Source: Massariosphaeria phaeospora (Eukaryota; Ascomycota; Dothideomycetes; Pleosporales). Taken from it: a stretch of 64,000 nt of DNA. The number at the start of each line of letters is the position of its first letter. Positions within the stretch are counted from its first letter, which is position 1. Below are positions 32,749 through 41,678 of the stretch, piece by piece. The position numbers and the translations under genes were made by a program. The notes below the pieces were generated by a model. That model worked only from the letters and a program-made list of their open reading frames with translations, was not told where the DNA came from and did no database searches. Location: NCBI GenBank assembly GCA_011032825.1, contig JAADJZ010000002.1, positions 1,240,001-1,304,000 on the forward strand, in the 5' to 3' direction.

Positions 32749-33882
32749 GGCGAGGGGAAGGGAAGGGGAGATAGGCTCGAGACTCGGCGCAAAAGGGCTA
32801 TATGCAGCTACAACCGTATGCAGACGGCACAGTCATCAGGGGGCTTAATAGTAACTGTAGCTATTCTGTCTCTAGTTATAGTTAATATTAGTCTGCAGCT
32901 TTCCATACGCTTGACATTGGTGTATTCCCTCTAGGATAAGTAATTGACTATTTTGGAGAAACTGTACATAGGACTCACGAGAGACACGGAATAATAGTAT
33001 ACAGAGTAAAGGAAGAGAATACACAGCAATTAGGTCTTCTATAGATAACGTGCTAGCACTACTTTATTCTTTTCTTTCTATGTCTGTAAGGGGGGATTGT
33101 TTCCTACTGTGCTTACTACCGTAGAATCTGGTGTATATCGTCCAACTCACAGCCACTGGGGGTCATCAGGATATGCACGCACAGTTACGTTTTTGCCCTG
33201 TGTTTGCCCTGCCGCGACAGGAGGCGTCTAAAGGTGCATAAGTAGGACTTGATTGCCTCTACTTGATAGATCTAAGTAGACAGCAAGAGCCTGTGCGTGC
33301 ATATCCCGATAACCTCTAGTAGCCGTGAGCTGGACGATATACACCAGATTATACGGTATTGTTTTGGGGGTTTTATTTCCTCTCCCAGTTCAGTCATGCT
33401 GGAAGAATCCTCCTAGCAATAACAAAGCCTAATAGCTTTCTCTTGTGGTGTTCCGCAATCCGCCCTGCATGCACATCGGTATTCACCAATCACGCATCGT
33501 CTCGCTTCGGCTTACCTAACCTTGCCCTGGCCATCACAAAACCCAACACCAGTGACACGCCATGCCCGAATCCTGAGTCCACGATCCCTGGGCGGCGGAT
33601 CCGTCCGTTAGCCAGCCCTGTTCCATCCCGTGACGTCCATCTATCCAGATTCCATTCATGCACCTACGGCCTGGGACGCTCTCTTTCATCCGGTTATTCA
33701 CACAGTCGGGCGTTTGCGCATCGGCGCCATATTTACTGTTGTATCAGTCCTTACCCCTCTCCTCCCGTTCGATTCGATTCGATTCGGTTCCGCACCGAAA
33801 GAAAGAAAGAGCTCGGCTGTTACAGGGTGTTGGCAGTGTGACCGTCGTCGGCTGTTGCGCACGCCGCGCCGCGTCGCGATCG
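32749..33882. other. Intergenic region carrying a MITE
   Basis: 1.1 kb between the SET gene and PAL. Contains the MITE at 33119-33356 and, after it, the PAL promoter and 5' UTR with a GATTCGATTCGATTCGGTTC run near 33770. Confidence 0.5.
33119..33356. mobile_element. 238-bp MITE with about 68-bp terminal inverted repeats and TA duplication
   Basis: Left end CCGTAGAATCTGGTGTATAT and right end (reverse complement) CCGTATAATCTGGTGTATAT. The match continues through CGTCCA(A/G)CTCAC and GATATGCACGCACAG to about 33185 on the left and 33290 on the right. TA flanks both ends (33117-33118 and 33357-33358). The roughly 100-bp centre has no ORF. Size, long TIRs and TA target suggest a non-autonomous Tc1/mariner-type element. 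Ends start with CCGT like the pogo element at 13859, but the TIRs are otherwise different. Confidence 0.85.
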
Positions 33883-36328
33883 ATGGCCTCGGGCGAGTTT
33901 AGCCGGCTGGTTGTGTCGCACTGGCGCGAGCTGCGCGAGAAGCTGCGCGCGCAGGACGAGGAGGTGGTGGTAGAGGGGCGCGGGCTGAGTTTGGCGGCTG
34001 TGGTTGCGGCGGCGAGGTATGTATAGAGTGTGGCTTTTTTCTGGGTACAGGCAAGAGGTCGGGTGTTATGTGGGGCGGTGGCGGCTTACGTGATGGCCAT
34101 GGGGGATACGACCATCTATGTAGCGGGCCGGCGTGGATATGCATAGATATCTTGTTGTTGGCGAGGACGTTGCTAAGATTCCGTGTAGGTACGGGCAGGA
34201 TGTTGCAATTAGCGACGACATGCTCGAGGCCATCGGCCAGAGGACGGAGAAGCTGTATGGGAAGGCGCTGGATGTGGATGTCATGCACGGTATGCATCAC
34301 AAAGTCTCGATTCCCCCAGTTTCTGCTTCATTTTTTCTCCAAGCCCATCGTCAGAGCTCCTTAGGCCTTAGAGAGTATACATACTATAGTACAATTATAC
34401 TAACACGTCCTCCAGGCTCCACCCCTACCCTCCGCAGCACGCCCACTGAGCGCACCACCGCCATCAAGGAAGTTCAGCAAAGCATGATCCGGGGTCTGCA
34501 CTTCGGCATCCTCTCCGGCGAAACCGACTTCGACAACTCGCACGCCACTCGCACTTTCTCGTCTGCGATCCCGCTCAGCGACCCCGTCGAGTCGACGTCG
34601 ATGCCCGAGTCCTGGGTGCGCGCCTCGATCCTAATCCGCGCGAACTCGCTGGCGTACGAAACGTCGGGGGTCCGACCCGTGCTGCTCGAGCGCCTGTGCC
34701 AACTGTTGAATCTGGATGTCATTCCGCGGGTGCCGCTGAGGGGCAGTGTGTCTGCGTCGGGGGATCTGAGCCCGCTGTCGTATATCGGCGCCGTGCTGCA
34801 GGGGAAACCGGCGGTGCAGGCGTGGATTGGGGATCGCATCCAGGGAGGCAGGAGACTGGCCCCTGCCGACGAAGCACTGAGCTATGCTGAAATCCAACCC
34901 ATCGAGGTGAGAGGCAAGGAGGGCATGGCCATCATCTCAGGGACAGCGGTTGCGGCAGGCGTTGCGTGTTTGGCGCTGCACGAGACGGTGTGTCTGGCGG
35001 CCGTGGCGCAGGTGTTGACGGCCATGTCCGTCGAAGCGCTGAGCGGCACGAGCGAGAGCTTCGACGCCCTTTTCTCCGAGCTGCGGCCTCATCCGGGACA
35101 GGTCGAGTGTGCGAGGAACATCAGGGGGTTCTTGAGCGGTTCGAGACTGATAACCGGGGATAGCAACTCCAACGACGAGTCCCTCGCGATACGCACGGCG
35201 CCGCAGTGGATCGGCCCAGTTCTCGAAGACTTGCTCCTGGCCCACTCGCAGCTGTCGGTGGAAATCAACTCAGCAACGGGCAGCCCGCTCATCAGCCAGT
35301 CCGGCCGCATGCTTCAAGGTGGCAACTTTCAAGCCAAAGCCGTGACGTCGGCCGTGGAGAAGATGCGCCAGGGCCTCCGAAGTCTCGGTCAGCTGCACTT
35401 TGCACAGTGCACCGAGCTCATCAACCCAGCCACGAACAAGGGCCTCGCGCCCAACCTCGTCGTCGACGAGCCCAGCCAGTCCGGCATCTGGAAGGGCACC
35501 GACATACTCGTCGCCGCCCTCCAGTCCGAACTCGGCTTCCTCGCCAACCCCATGACCTCACACGTCCAGTCCGCCGAGGGCCTCTACCAGGGCATCAACT
35601 CGCTGGCGCTCATTTCCGCGCGCTACACCCTCACAGCCGTCGACATCCTCACGCAGCTCGCCGCCGCCCACCTCGTCGCCCTCTGCCACGCGCTTGACCT
35701 GCGCGCCCTACACAACCAGTTCCTGTACGCCTTCGCCCCGAAGTTCAAGCTGCTGACGCGCCGCTGCCTCAGCGACTGCTCATCGACTGAGCCCCTTTCC
35801 CCCGGCACCAGCAGCAGCAGCAGCGATGCCGCCGGCGCCGACATCGCCTACGACCTCTGGGTGCGCCTCTCGGAAATCACAAACCGCACCACGCACCTCG
35901 ACACCGCCGCGCGCTTCTCCGCCGCCCTCGACGCCCTGCAGTCGCAGCTGCTGCGTTGCGTTCCCGGCGCCGCGTCCTCGCACAGCCTTGCCGCTGCCCA
36001 GCACTGGCACGCGGCCTGCGTCGCTGAAGCCACGCAGACGTACCACGCCGTGCGAACGCGCTACCTCGCTGCGCCAGACGCCACGCCCGTGCTGGGCCGC
36101 GCCGCGGCGAAGCTGTACGGCTATGTGCGGCGCGGGCTCGAAGTGCCGTTTTTCGGCGAGGAGTATTTGCGGGCGGCGGAGTGGGACGACGGGACGGGGA
36201 TGGCGCAAAGGGGGAGCGGGAATGGGCATCGGTATCGGTCGGTGGGGGCCATGAACTCGGCTGTCTATGAGGCGATGCGCAATGGGGCGTTGTTTGATGT
36301 TGTGGTGGAGTGCTTTGGGGACGTGTAG
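33883..36328 (+). CDS. Phenylalanine (aromatic amino acid) ammonia-lyase, MIO enzyme
   Basis: Exons 33883-34016, 34189-34289 and 34416-36328 (134+101+1913 nt) encode 715 aa, a normal fungal PAL length. The MIO prosthetic group forms from the Ala-Ser-Gly in VPLRGSVSASGDLSPLSYIG. Other family blocks: YGQDVAISDD near the start, HFGILSGETDFD, NSLAYETSGVRPVLLERLCQLLN, EGMAIISGTAVAAGVACLALHE, QDAYSLR-equivalent region replaced by HPGQVECARNIRGFLSGS, ATGSPLISQSGRMLQGGNFQAKAVTSAVE, and TNKGLAPNLVVDEPSQSG. Reaction: non-oxidative deamination of Phe (perhaps Tyr or His) to the arylacrylate plus ammonia, cytosolic. Residues controlling Phe versus Tyr choice cannot be judged safely by eye. A Ser-rich insert lies near residue 535. 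Confidence 0.92.
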
Positions 36329-36379
36329 GTGAGGGCGTGGTTTGGTACATACTAAATAGCGTCTGTGTGTGTCAACTGC

Positions 36380-36815
36380 ATGTCGCTCTCCTCGTCCGCC
36401 ATCACCATGTGCCATCGTACCTATCAGGCTGGGTAATGGCGATGTACGGGTAACCTCATGAGTGCCCTTCAGTCTGCTATCCACGTCGCCTAGGTTCCAA
36501 TATCACATCTGTTTATCATACCCACGCATCGCCCCTATCGTTCTCTATTACGTTGTGCTAACATACCTACTAGGCTAGGCAATAGCACTGTAGATTCAAC
36601 CTCAAGAGTACTCTCCAGTCTGTTGTCCACGTCCCGCAGGTTCGAACATTCGCGTTGGGGTATTTCGACACGTTGCTCACATCGTCTATCTTCACACTAT
36701 GCCCTCGTACCTACTAGGCCAGGCAATGGCAATATAGATTTAACCTTAAGAGCACCGTCTATTCTACTATCTAAGTCCCGCAGGTTCCAATATTCACGTC
36801 TAGGACTAATTAGGG
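36380..36815. repeat. Degenerate tandem repeat, about three units of 145 bp
   Basis: Landmark CGTACCTA(T/C)(C/T)AGGC recurs near 36415, 36562 and 36707. Each is followed by GG(T)AATGGC/GCAATGGCA, then GAGTGC/GAGTAC/GAGCAC, then CCACGTC(G/C)C and AGGTTC(C/G)AA(T/C)AT. Later units carry more TA, as RIP would leave. Confidence 0.7.
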
Positions 36816-36990
36816 ATCCCTACGCTCTCGAATTCCGAGTCCACTTTGACATGTCTAGCAGGTGGTTGCCTTATTCATGCACTACTCGTGGAACTGGCTA
36901 CAAGGGCTGATACAAGCTCGTAGGGAAGGTTAGTTCTAGTTGTAATTCGGATTTAATAGGTAATACTTCTTGAGGTTTTGTTTGGACATT

Positions 36991-37025
36991 ACCCACTATG
37001 CTAGATACGATATAGTTTTGTAAAG
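36991..37025 (+). repeat. Dispersed 35-bp motif, copy 3
   Basis: ACCCACTATGCTAGATACGA then TATAGTTTTGTAAAG, matching the reverse complement of 24233-24268 at about 30 of 35 positions. Confidence 0.55.
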
Positions 37026-37303
37026 ATAGAGGAAGGTTGTAGCTATATGGCTAGGAATGTATATAGAAGCAAGAGGATTGCCTTTGTCATATAGGGGGGG
37101 TTAGGCAGGCCTTGTCGAGTTGTCCCTTTGACGAGACCAGCATTTTACACCGCCGCGTTCATGTTCTCCTGGGTGAACATCACACCGCTTGAAAGGTACA
37201 ATGGAGCAGTGCAAAGGTTGCCTCGGCTCACTGAAGGTTGTCTCGAATCTCTTCCAGTATTGGTAGCTTCGGAGACGGCTACTACGAGATGGGTGGATCA
37301 GAG

Positions 37304-37356
37304 GGAGGTTGTGGGAGGTTGCAGGTGGTTGCGGGAGGTTGCAGGTGGTTGCGGGA
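37304..37356 (+). repeat. Short G/T-rich minisatellite
   Basis: Alternating GGGAGGTTGC and AGGTGGTTGC units, about five copies of 10 bp. Confidence 0.7.
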
Positions 37357-37714
37357 GTAGCGTACGAGGGTGCCTCTTTCACGGGGCGAGTCTGGAAGAT
37401 GCTGAGTGTCTAAATAGAAGTCAGTAACGCGTACAAGAGAAAAGGGATGCCCAAGAGGCTGGCTGCTTAGCCAGCATCGCAGCAGGCCATAGAGGCTTGC
37501 AACGAGGCGGTGTGGTCAAATCTCGGTGAAGGGTGCAAGGTGCAGACCCTCTTGGTCAACACTTCTCACCACAGTCTTCATTCACCGCACCCTCCCCTCC
37601 AACCAGTCACTCCAGCCCGCACAGGCCACACCCCCATCCCCTCAACCTCAAAAACTTTTCTTCGAAGCTCCTTTCCTCTCGCCAGCACTCCCCTCCCCAT
37701 CGATCTCCTCCACC

Positions 37715-38438
37715 ATGGCCCCCTCATCACGCCGCCGAGGCAAAATCGTCTTCCGCGACGGCAACCCTCGCTCCCGCCTCCAATTCCTGCAGCGCCGCAA
37801 CGCCCGCCTCCGTCTCTGCCGCGAGCTGGCGCTGCTGCTGACGCCCGTCCACGACAAGTGGCTTCGGTTCTGCGAACGAAAGTTCAACTACGCTTCAGTG
37901 CTGGAGCGCCCCGCCGCCGACTTCGATGCCGCCTCGCCATTCCGCCAGATGAAGGGCGTGCGCTTCTACAACCTCTACAACAAGCACACGGCGCCGCGCC
38001 CGGGCGTCGACGTCGACGAGGCGCTGCACCGGGCTTGCATCACAGTCAACACGTGCTCGATCGGGTGCTTCGTCGGCCTGCACGAAGTGAAGAAGCTGCT
38101 TCGCGGCCCACGCAGAGTTCATCAAAGCCGAGTACTCGCAGGTCAGAGTGACGCCGCGCCTGGTCATCTTCGAAGAGCAGCAGCACGCCAACCCCATGTG
38201 GGGCAGACACGACATCATCATCATACACTGCCAGACGGGCAAGATGGTGCTGGACCTCGCCGCCTGGCAGTTCGGCTTCGGCAAGTTCTGCTACACGATG
38301 GGGGAGTACCAGCAGTTTCTGGCGGACTGCTCGGACATCAAGTTCGACGGCGAGCGGCTGCAGAGAGACTGTGCAGACCTGGCGGAACATTTTGTGGGGA
38401 TGTGGACGAGTTTTGGGGAGGAGGAAGAGGAGGAGTAG
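37715..38438 (+). pseudogene. Orphan gene split by a frameshift (or an unrecognised short intron)
   Basis: The first frame starts MAPSSRRRGKIVFRDGNPRS and runs through HDKWLRFCERKFNYASVL, FRQMKGVRFYNLYNKHT and ACITVNTCSIGCFVGLHEVKKLL to about 38098. From 38100 the good frame is +1: FAAHAEFIKAEYSQVRVTPR, LVIFEEQQHANPMWGRHDII, GKMVLDLAAWQFGFGKFC and a Glu-rich tail ending at 38438. The two halves look like one protein of about 240 aa. The order Cys (CSIGC), His (GRHDIIIIHC), Asp (MVLDLAAWQFG) recalls papain-like/transglutaminase-like cores, which is only a guess. A 40-43-nt intron with a weak GTGCTC donor could restore the frame but would remove the best-looking segment. Confidence 0.5.
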
Positions 38439-38586
38439 AAGAGAAGGAAGAGATGGAGAAGGAGGAGGAGTAGAGCTGTATAAGTCTTGTTTGTTTTGAT
38501 AGAACGAACGAATGCAGCACCTACCGTCAGGGATTGACACCACCACTATCTCTACCTTGACTGTCCCACAAAACGTGACCCTTGCG

Positions 38587-39376
38587 CTACAGTGTAGTGA
38601 CCTCAAGGTTCCTCACCGAATAGGTTGTGTCTACCCTACAGTCAGCAACGCACATCTTCTAGGAGCTATGTCTACTCACTCGTCGTTGGGCCCGGTTTCC
38701 CACTGCTCCCTTCCATCTGCAGGTTGATCACCAGATAGAACGGCTTCCCTGTATAATCCTTCCCTACGTGCGTCGCAATCTCCTTCCCATCCATCCAAAA
38801 CTTGACCTGCGTATCCTTCCCATTCTTGTCGCGCAGCTCACACTTAATGTCATGGAACTGCGCTGGATCGTTGTACTGCACGTCCTTCCAGCTGAGCACA
38901 CTCGACGTGTTGAACGTGTTGAAGCTTATCTTGCCGCTGCCCTTCCACTCCGCCATGTCGATTTCGGGCGGCCAGCCGTTGACTGCGGTGAGCCAGAAGG
39001 CGGGCCACGTGCCTTTGGTCGTGGTGGCCTGGAACGAGCCGCTAAAGACGAAGCCGCCGCCTTTGGGGACCGTGAAGTGCTGCTTTGCTCCAATGGCGCC
39101 GGCGAGGTAGTTGATTGCGAGCTGTTTGCCGCCGTGGGTGGCGGGCGGTTGGCCTTTGACGGGTTGCGCAGTTATTGTGAGGGTTCCTGGAGAGGAGATA
39201 GCAACGTGGGCTTTGTCCATGCGTGCGGCGCCATTGTGGGTGTTGCCGCCCCAAGGGTAGTTGTACGTGAAGTATTGTTCGAGGTTCGCAGTGCTGTCGA
39301 ACACCGTTTTGGGGATGAGCGTCGTGGCGGTGGATACGGCGGGAAGAAGAGCTGCCGTGAATACAAGGATATACAT
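38587..39376 (-). CDS. Secreted GH16-type glucanase (concanavalin-like fold)
   Basis: Two exons: 39376-38680 and 38630-38587; the small last exon (NTTYSVRNLEVTTL) is found after a GTGAGT donor and gives the family-typical end strand. 246 aa. Signal peptide MYILVFTAALLPAVSTA. The GH16 catalytic signature E-[ILV]-D-x-x-E is present as WPPEIDMAEWKG: nucleophile Glu138, assisting Asp140, acid/base Glu143. Before it, GGFVFSGSFQATTTKGTWPAFWL is the usual substrate-cleft strand; after it come QFHDIKCEL and FWMDGKEI. Family knowledge: hydrolysis or transglycosylation of beta-1,3/1,4-glucans or related polysaccharides; the subfamily is undecided. No CBM or GPI signal. Confidence 0.85.
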
Positions 39377-40877
39377 AATGGACGAAGCCTAGCAGAGTCT
39401 TGTACGAAAGAGGTCAGTGTCCAGAACTCTGGGTATCATCTCTCGACGTACCTGATCCCCTTATGTAAACTCTCTACATCGGCAGGAATATTGAGCAATC
39501 GGCTGCATTCAGTTGCTCCAGTCTGTCCAAATTGATGTTTATTTCAAACCAGCATGGTGGTTGGTGGGAATCAAGATTTCCACATGGTATCACTGCCCTG
39601 TCATAATTCGTTTCTGATGCGCAGCTAGGTAGGCCTACTCTCACCTCTACAAGTCCTACACAACAATACCTAGTATGCTAGATACAGTAGAGCTTTGTAA
39701 AGACAGGAGTAGACAACCTACCTATTGCTAAAAACTCCTAGGTTGTCAAGAGGATCGCATGGAGTCTTCTATGTATCGGCAATGAATTCTGCCGGGGAGG
39801 TGCTATGGTGTACCAGCACTCTTTCTTGTCTATATGGAACCTGGATAACCCTGAGGGTATTCTGCTCCCTCCACCAATAAGGGGTATGTAATTTATCCTT
39901 CCGGAGACGCACTTCATCTACAGCAATTCTCCGGGGCATGGGTCCACGTTCGCGTAAAATTTCCCAGTCAAAGCTGTGTATGAGATCGGCGTTTTACTAA
40001 TCGAGCTTTCCGTTGAGAAATAGGTAACGAAGAGGTGTGGGATTTGCTTGAGTAACCGTGAAGGAGTTTGGATATGTAGCCGAGGATGATAGGGCAGCTT
40101 TTGGCGGCAAGAATACGAGCGATCGCGACGTTTACACCTACAACTTGATTTAAGGTACCAATGCCGCTGTTTCTAAGGCCATGTTTATCCTGGAAGATAT
40201 TTTTCTGACAACATAGAATAGGGACGGAGCGAAGGGACATGAGGACATCTGCAACCTGGACCAAAGTTATTATCCGGCCTGTAGGGGCGGACGGCTGTGT
40301 ATGTAGATCTAAAGGAAAGCAACTACGGTATCTCCTGACGGCCTCCTAGCTTGATACCGCAGTGCCTTCGCAGTGCTAAGCAGTTCTTATACGACTTGAA
40401 GTATTTTGGAGTTGATAAGGCGGTCGAAATAGACGGGAGAGAGCGGTTCGATGAAGCGTTTTCGCGAGCTCAAGACACTTGAGGCCTGGACAGACTTTTA
40501 GCAAGAGCTTCATTGGTATTTACAACCACTACATCTGCTACGTAAGAAGGGTTTCGTGGGCGCGAGGTGTGAAGGAGTGGTGAGTGCTGCACAGGATGTG
40601 TGCGCCATGGAGTCCCGGGGATCGGACGATCGGACCGACCGTTTCACGTGAAGACGTGCCAGAACCGTGAAGTCAAACAACAATGACATCACCGGTGCGT
40701 CACATTGACACGCTCATCGATCCTCATGCCACCACACAGGTAAGACGTCCCACCCCCTGAGGTACTATCGCGGAATCCATCTCCCTGACACTCTGCGACT
40801 CAGCCAACAGCAACCAGCTCATCTAACCGCACCGTTTTTCACCATTTTTACACAGTTCAAGGCTTATTTCAAACACC
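39377..40877. other. Intergenic region with a dispersed-repeat copy
   Basis: Dispersed motif copy 4 at 39668-39704. A minus frame at 39968-40264 (LMSLRSVPILCCQKNIF...) has some coding look but no family match or start logic. Otherwise nothing recognised. Confidence 0.4.
39668..39704 (+). repeat. Dispersed 35-bp motif, copy 4
   Basis: ACCTAGTATGCTAGATACAG then TAGAGCTTTGTAAAGAC; matches copies at 24233, 28599 and 36991. Confidence 0.55.
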
Positions 40878-41678
40878 ATGTCCATAGTTCGCCGGCGGGG
40901 CCCTGCGAAAAGTCGCGGTTCTCGCGTTGAGCCATACGCGATGTCATCACACAAAGTCCACACGCTCGATCTCTCCAACAAGGAAAACGCATCTCCAACA
41001 TAATCCAAACCCAGCACTCCACCTCGCAAAAAGACCGACGACATAGATCGCGCGAACCTCCCCGCCAACTACCTCGACATTCCCCTCCAAGAAATCGGAG
41101 ACGAAGTCCCCGTCTACGAGAACGTAAATATCCCTCACCTTTGGTTCCCTTTCTGCTTGCCATCCAACCTGTCCACTCCCCAGGCCGCCGCCATCCGCCG
41201 CAAACTCAACAAACTCCTCGAAACCAAATCGAAAATCCCCACCACGAACAAACCCTGGACCAAAACCGCTCTGTCCACCGAACTCCAGAAGACTGCGCAA
41301 GCGCACCACCCCATCAAATCGCAACAGGGCGTCGGCAACCACGGCCCCAGCCTCCCTGCTCTGAGCCGCTTCCTCAAGAAGAGCGGCGGTATGGGTGGTG
41401 GCAATAGCGAGTCGTATTACTTCGGCAAAATGCTGCTGGAGAAACTGCGCATTTGGAACGACGAGAAGAAGACGAAGGCGCGGGAGAAGGCCGAGGCCGA
41501 GTAAGTGCTTATGCTTGTGCGTGGTTTGGCGGCTTGGAGCGAAGCTGACAGTTGTAGGTTTCCAAACGGGCGCGCGCGCAACGATCCGGAGCATATGTGG
41601 ATTATTTGCCGGGCTGACGAGCGGCCGACGTACTCCGAGCTAGCCAATTTCCCACGGCGGTTGGATGGGTTTGATTGA
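40878..41678 (+). pseudogene. Conserved fungal DUF7726-like protein gene with an in-frame stop
   Basis: Exon 1 reads MSIVRRRGPAKSRGSRVEPY then MSSHKVHTLDLSNKENASPT, then TAA (41001-41003), and the same frame continues SKPSTPPRKKTDDIDRANLP, ANYLDIPLQEIGDEVPVYEN to the donor at 41124. Exon 2 (41184-41500): AAAIRRKLNKLLETKSKIPT, NKPWTKTALSTELQ, GKMLLEKLRIWNDEKK. Exon 3 (41558-41678): FPNGRARNDPEHMWIICRAD to stop. The layout (KEN-box-like start, Pro/Lys linker, DIPL, helical DUF7726 part) fits a known Pezizomycotina family of unknown function. The only lesion is one stop codon (for example CAA to TAA). An intron 40943-41014 would bypass it in frame but needs a poor GTCATC donor and removes conserved-looking sequence. 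Confidence 0.5.

Larger units (their letters stand above)
36329..37714. other. Intergenic region with tandem repeats
   Basis: Holds the three-unit repeat (36380-36815), a dispersed-motif copy (36991-37025) and a GGAGGTTGC/AGGTGGTTGC minisatellite (37304-37356). No gene recognised. Confidence 0.5.

Noticed and set aside
36637..36652. GGTTCGAAC string resembling a tRNA B box
   Set aside because: Belongs to the 145-bp tandem repeat; no A box, anticodon stem or acceptor stem can be drawn around it.
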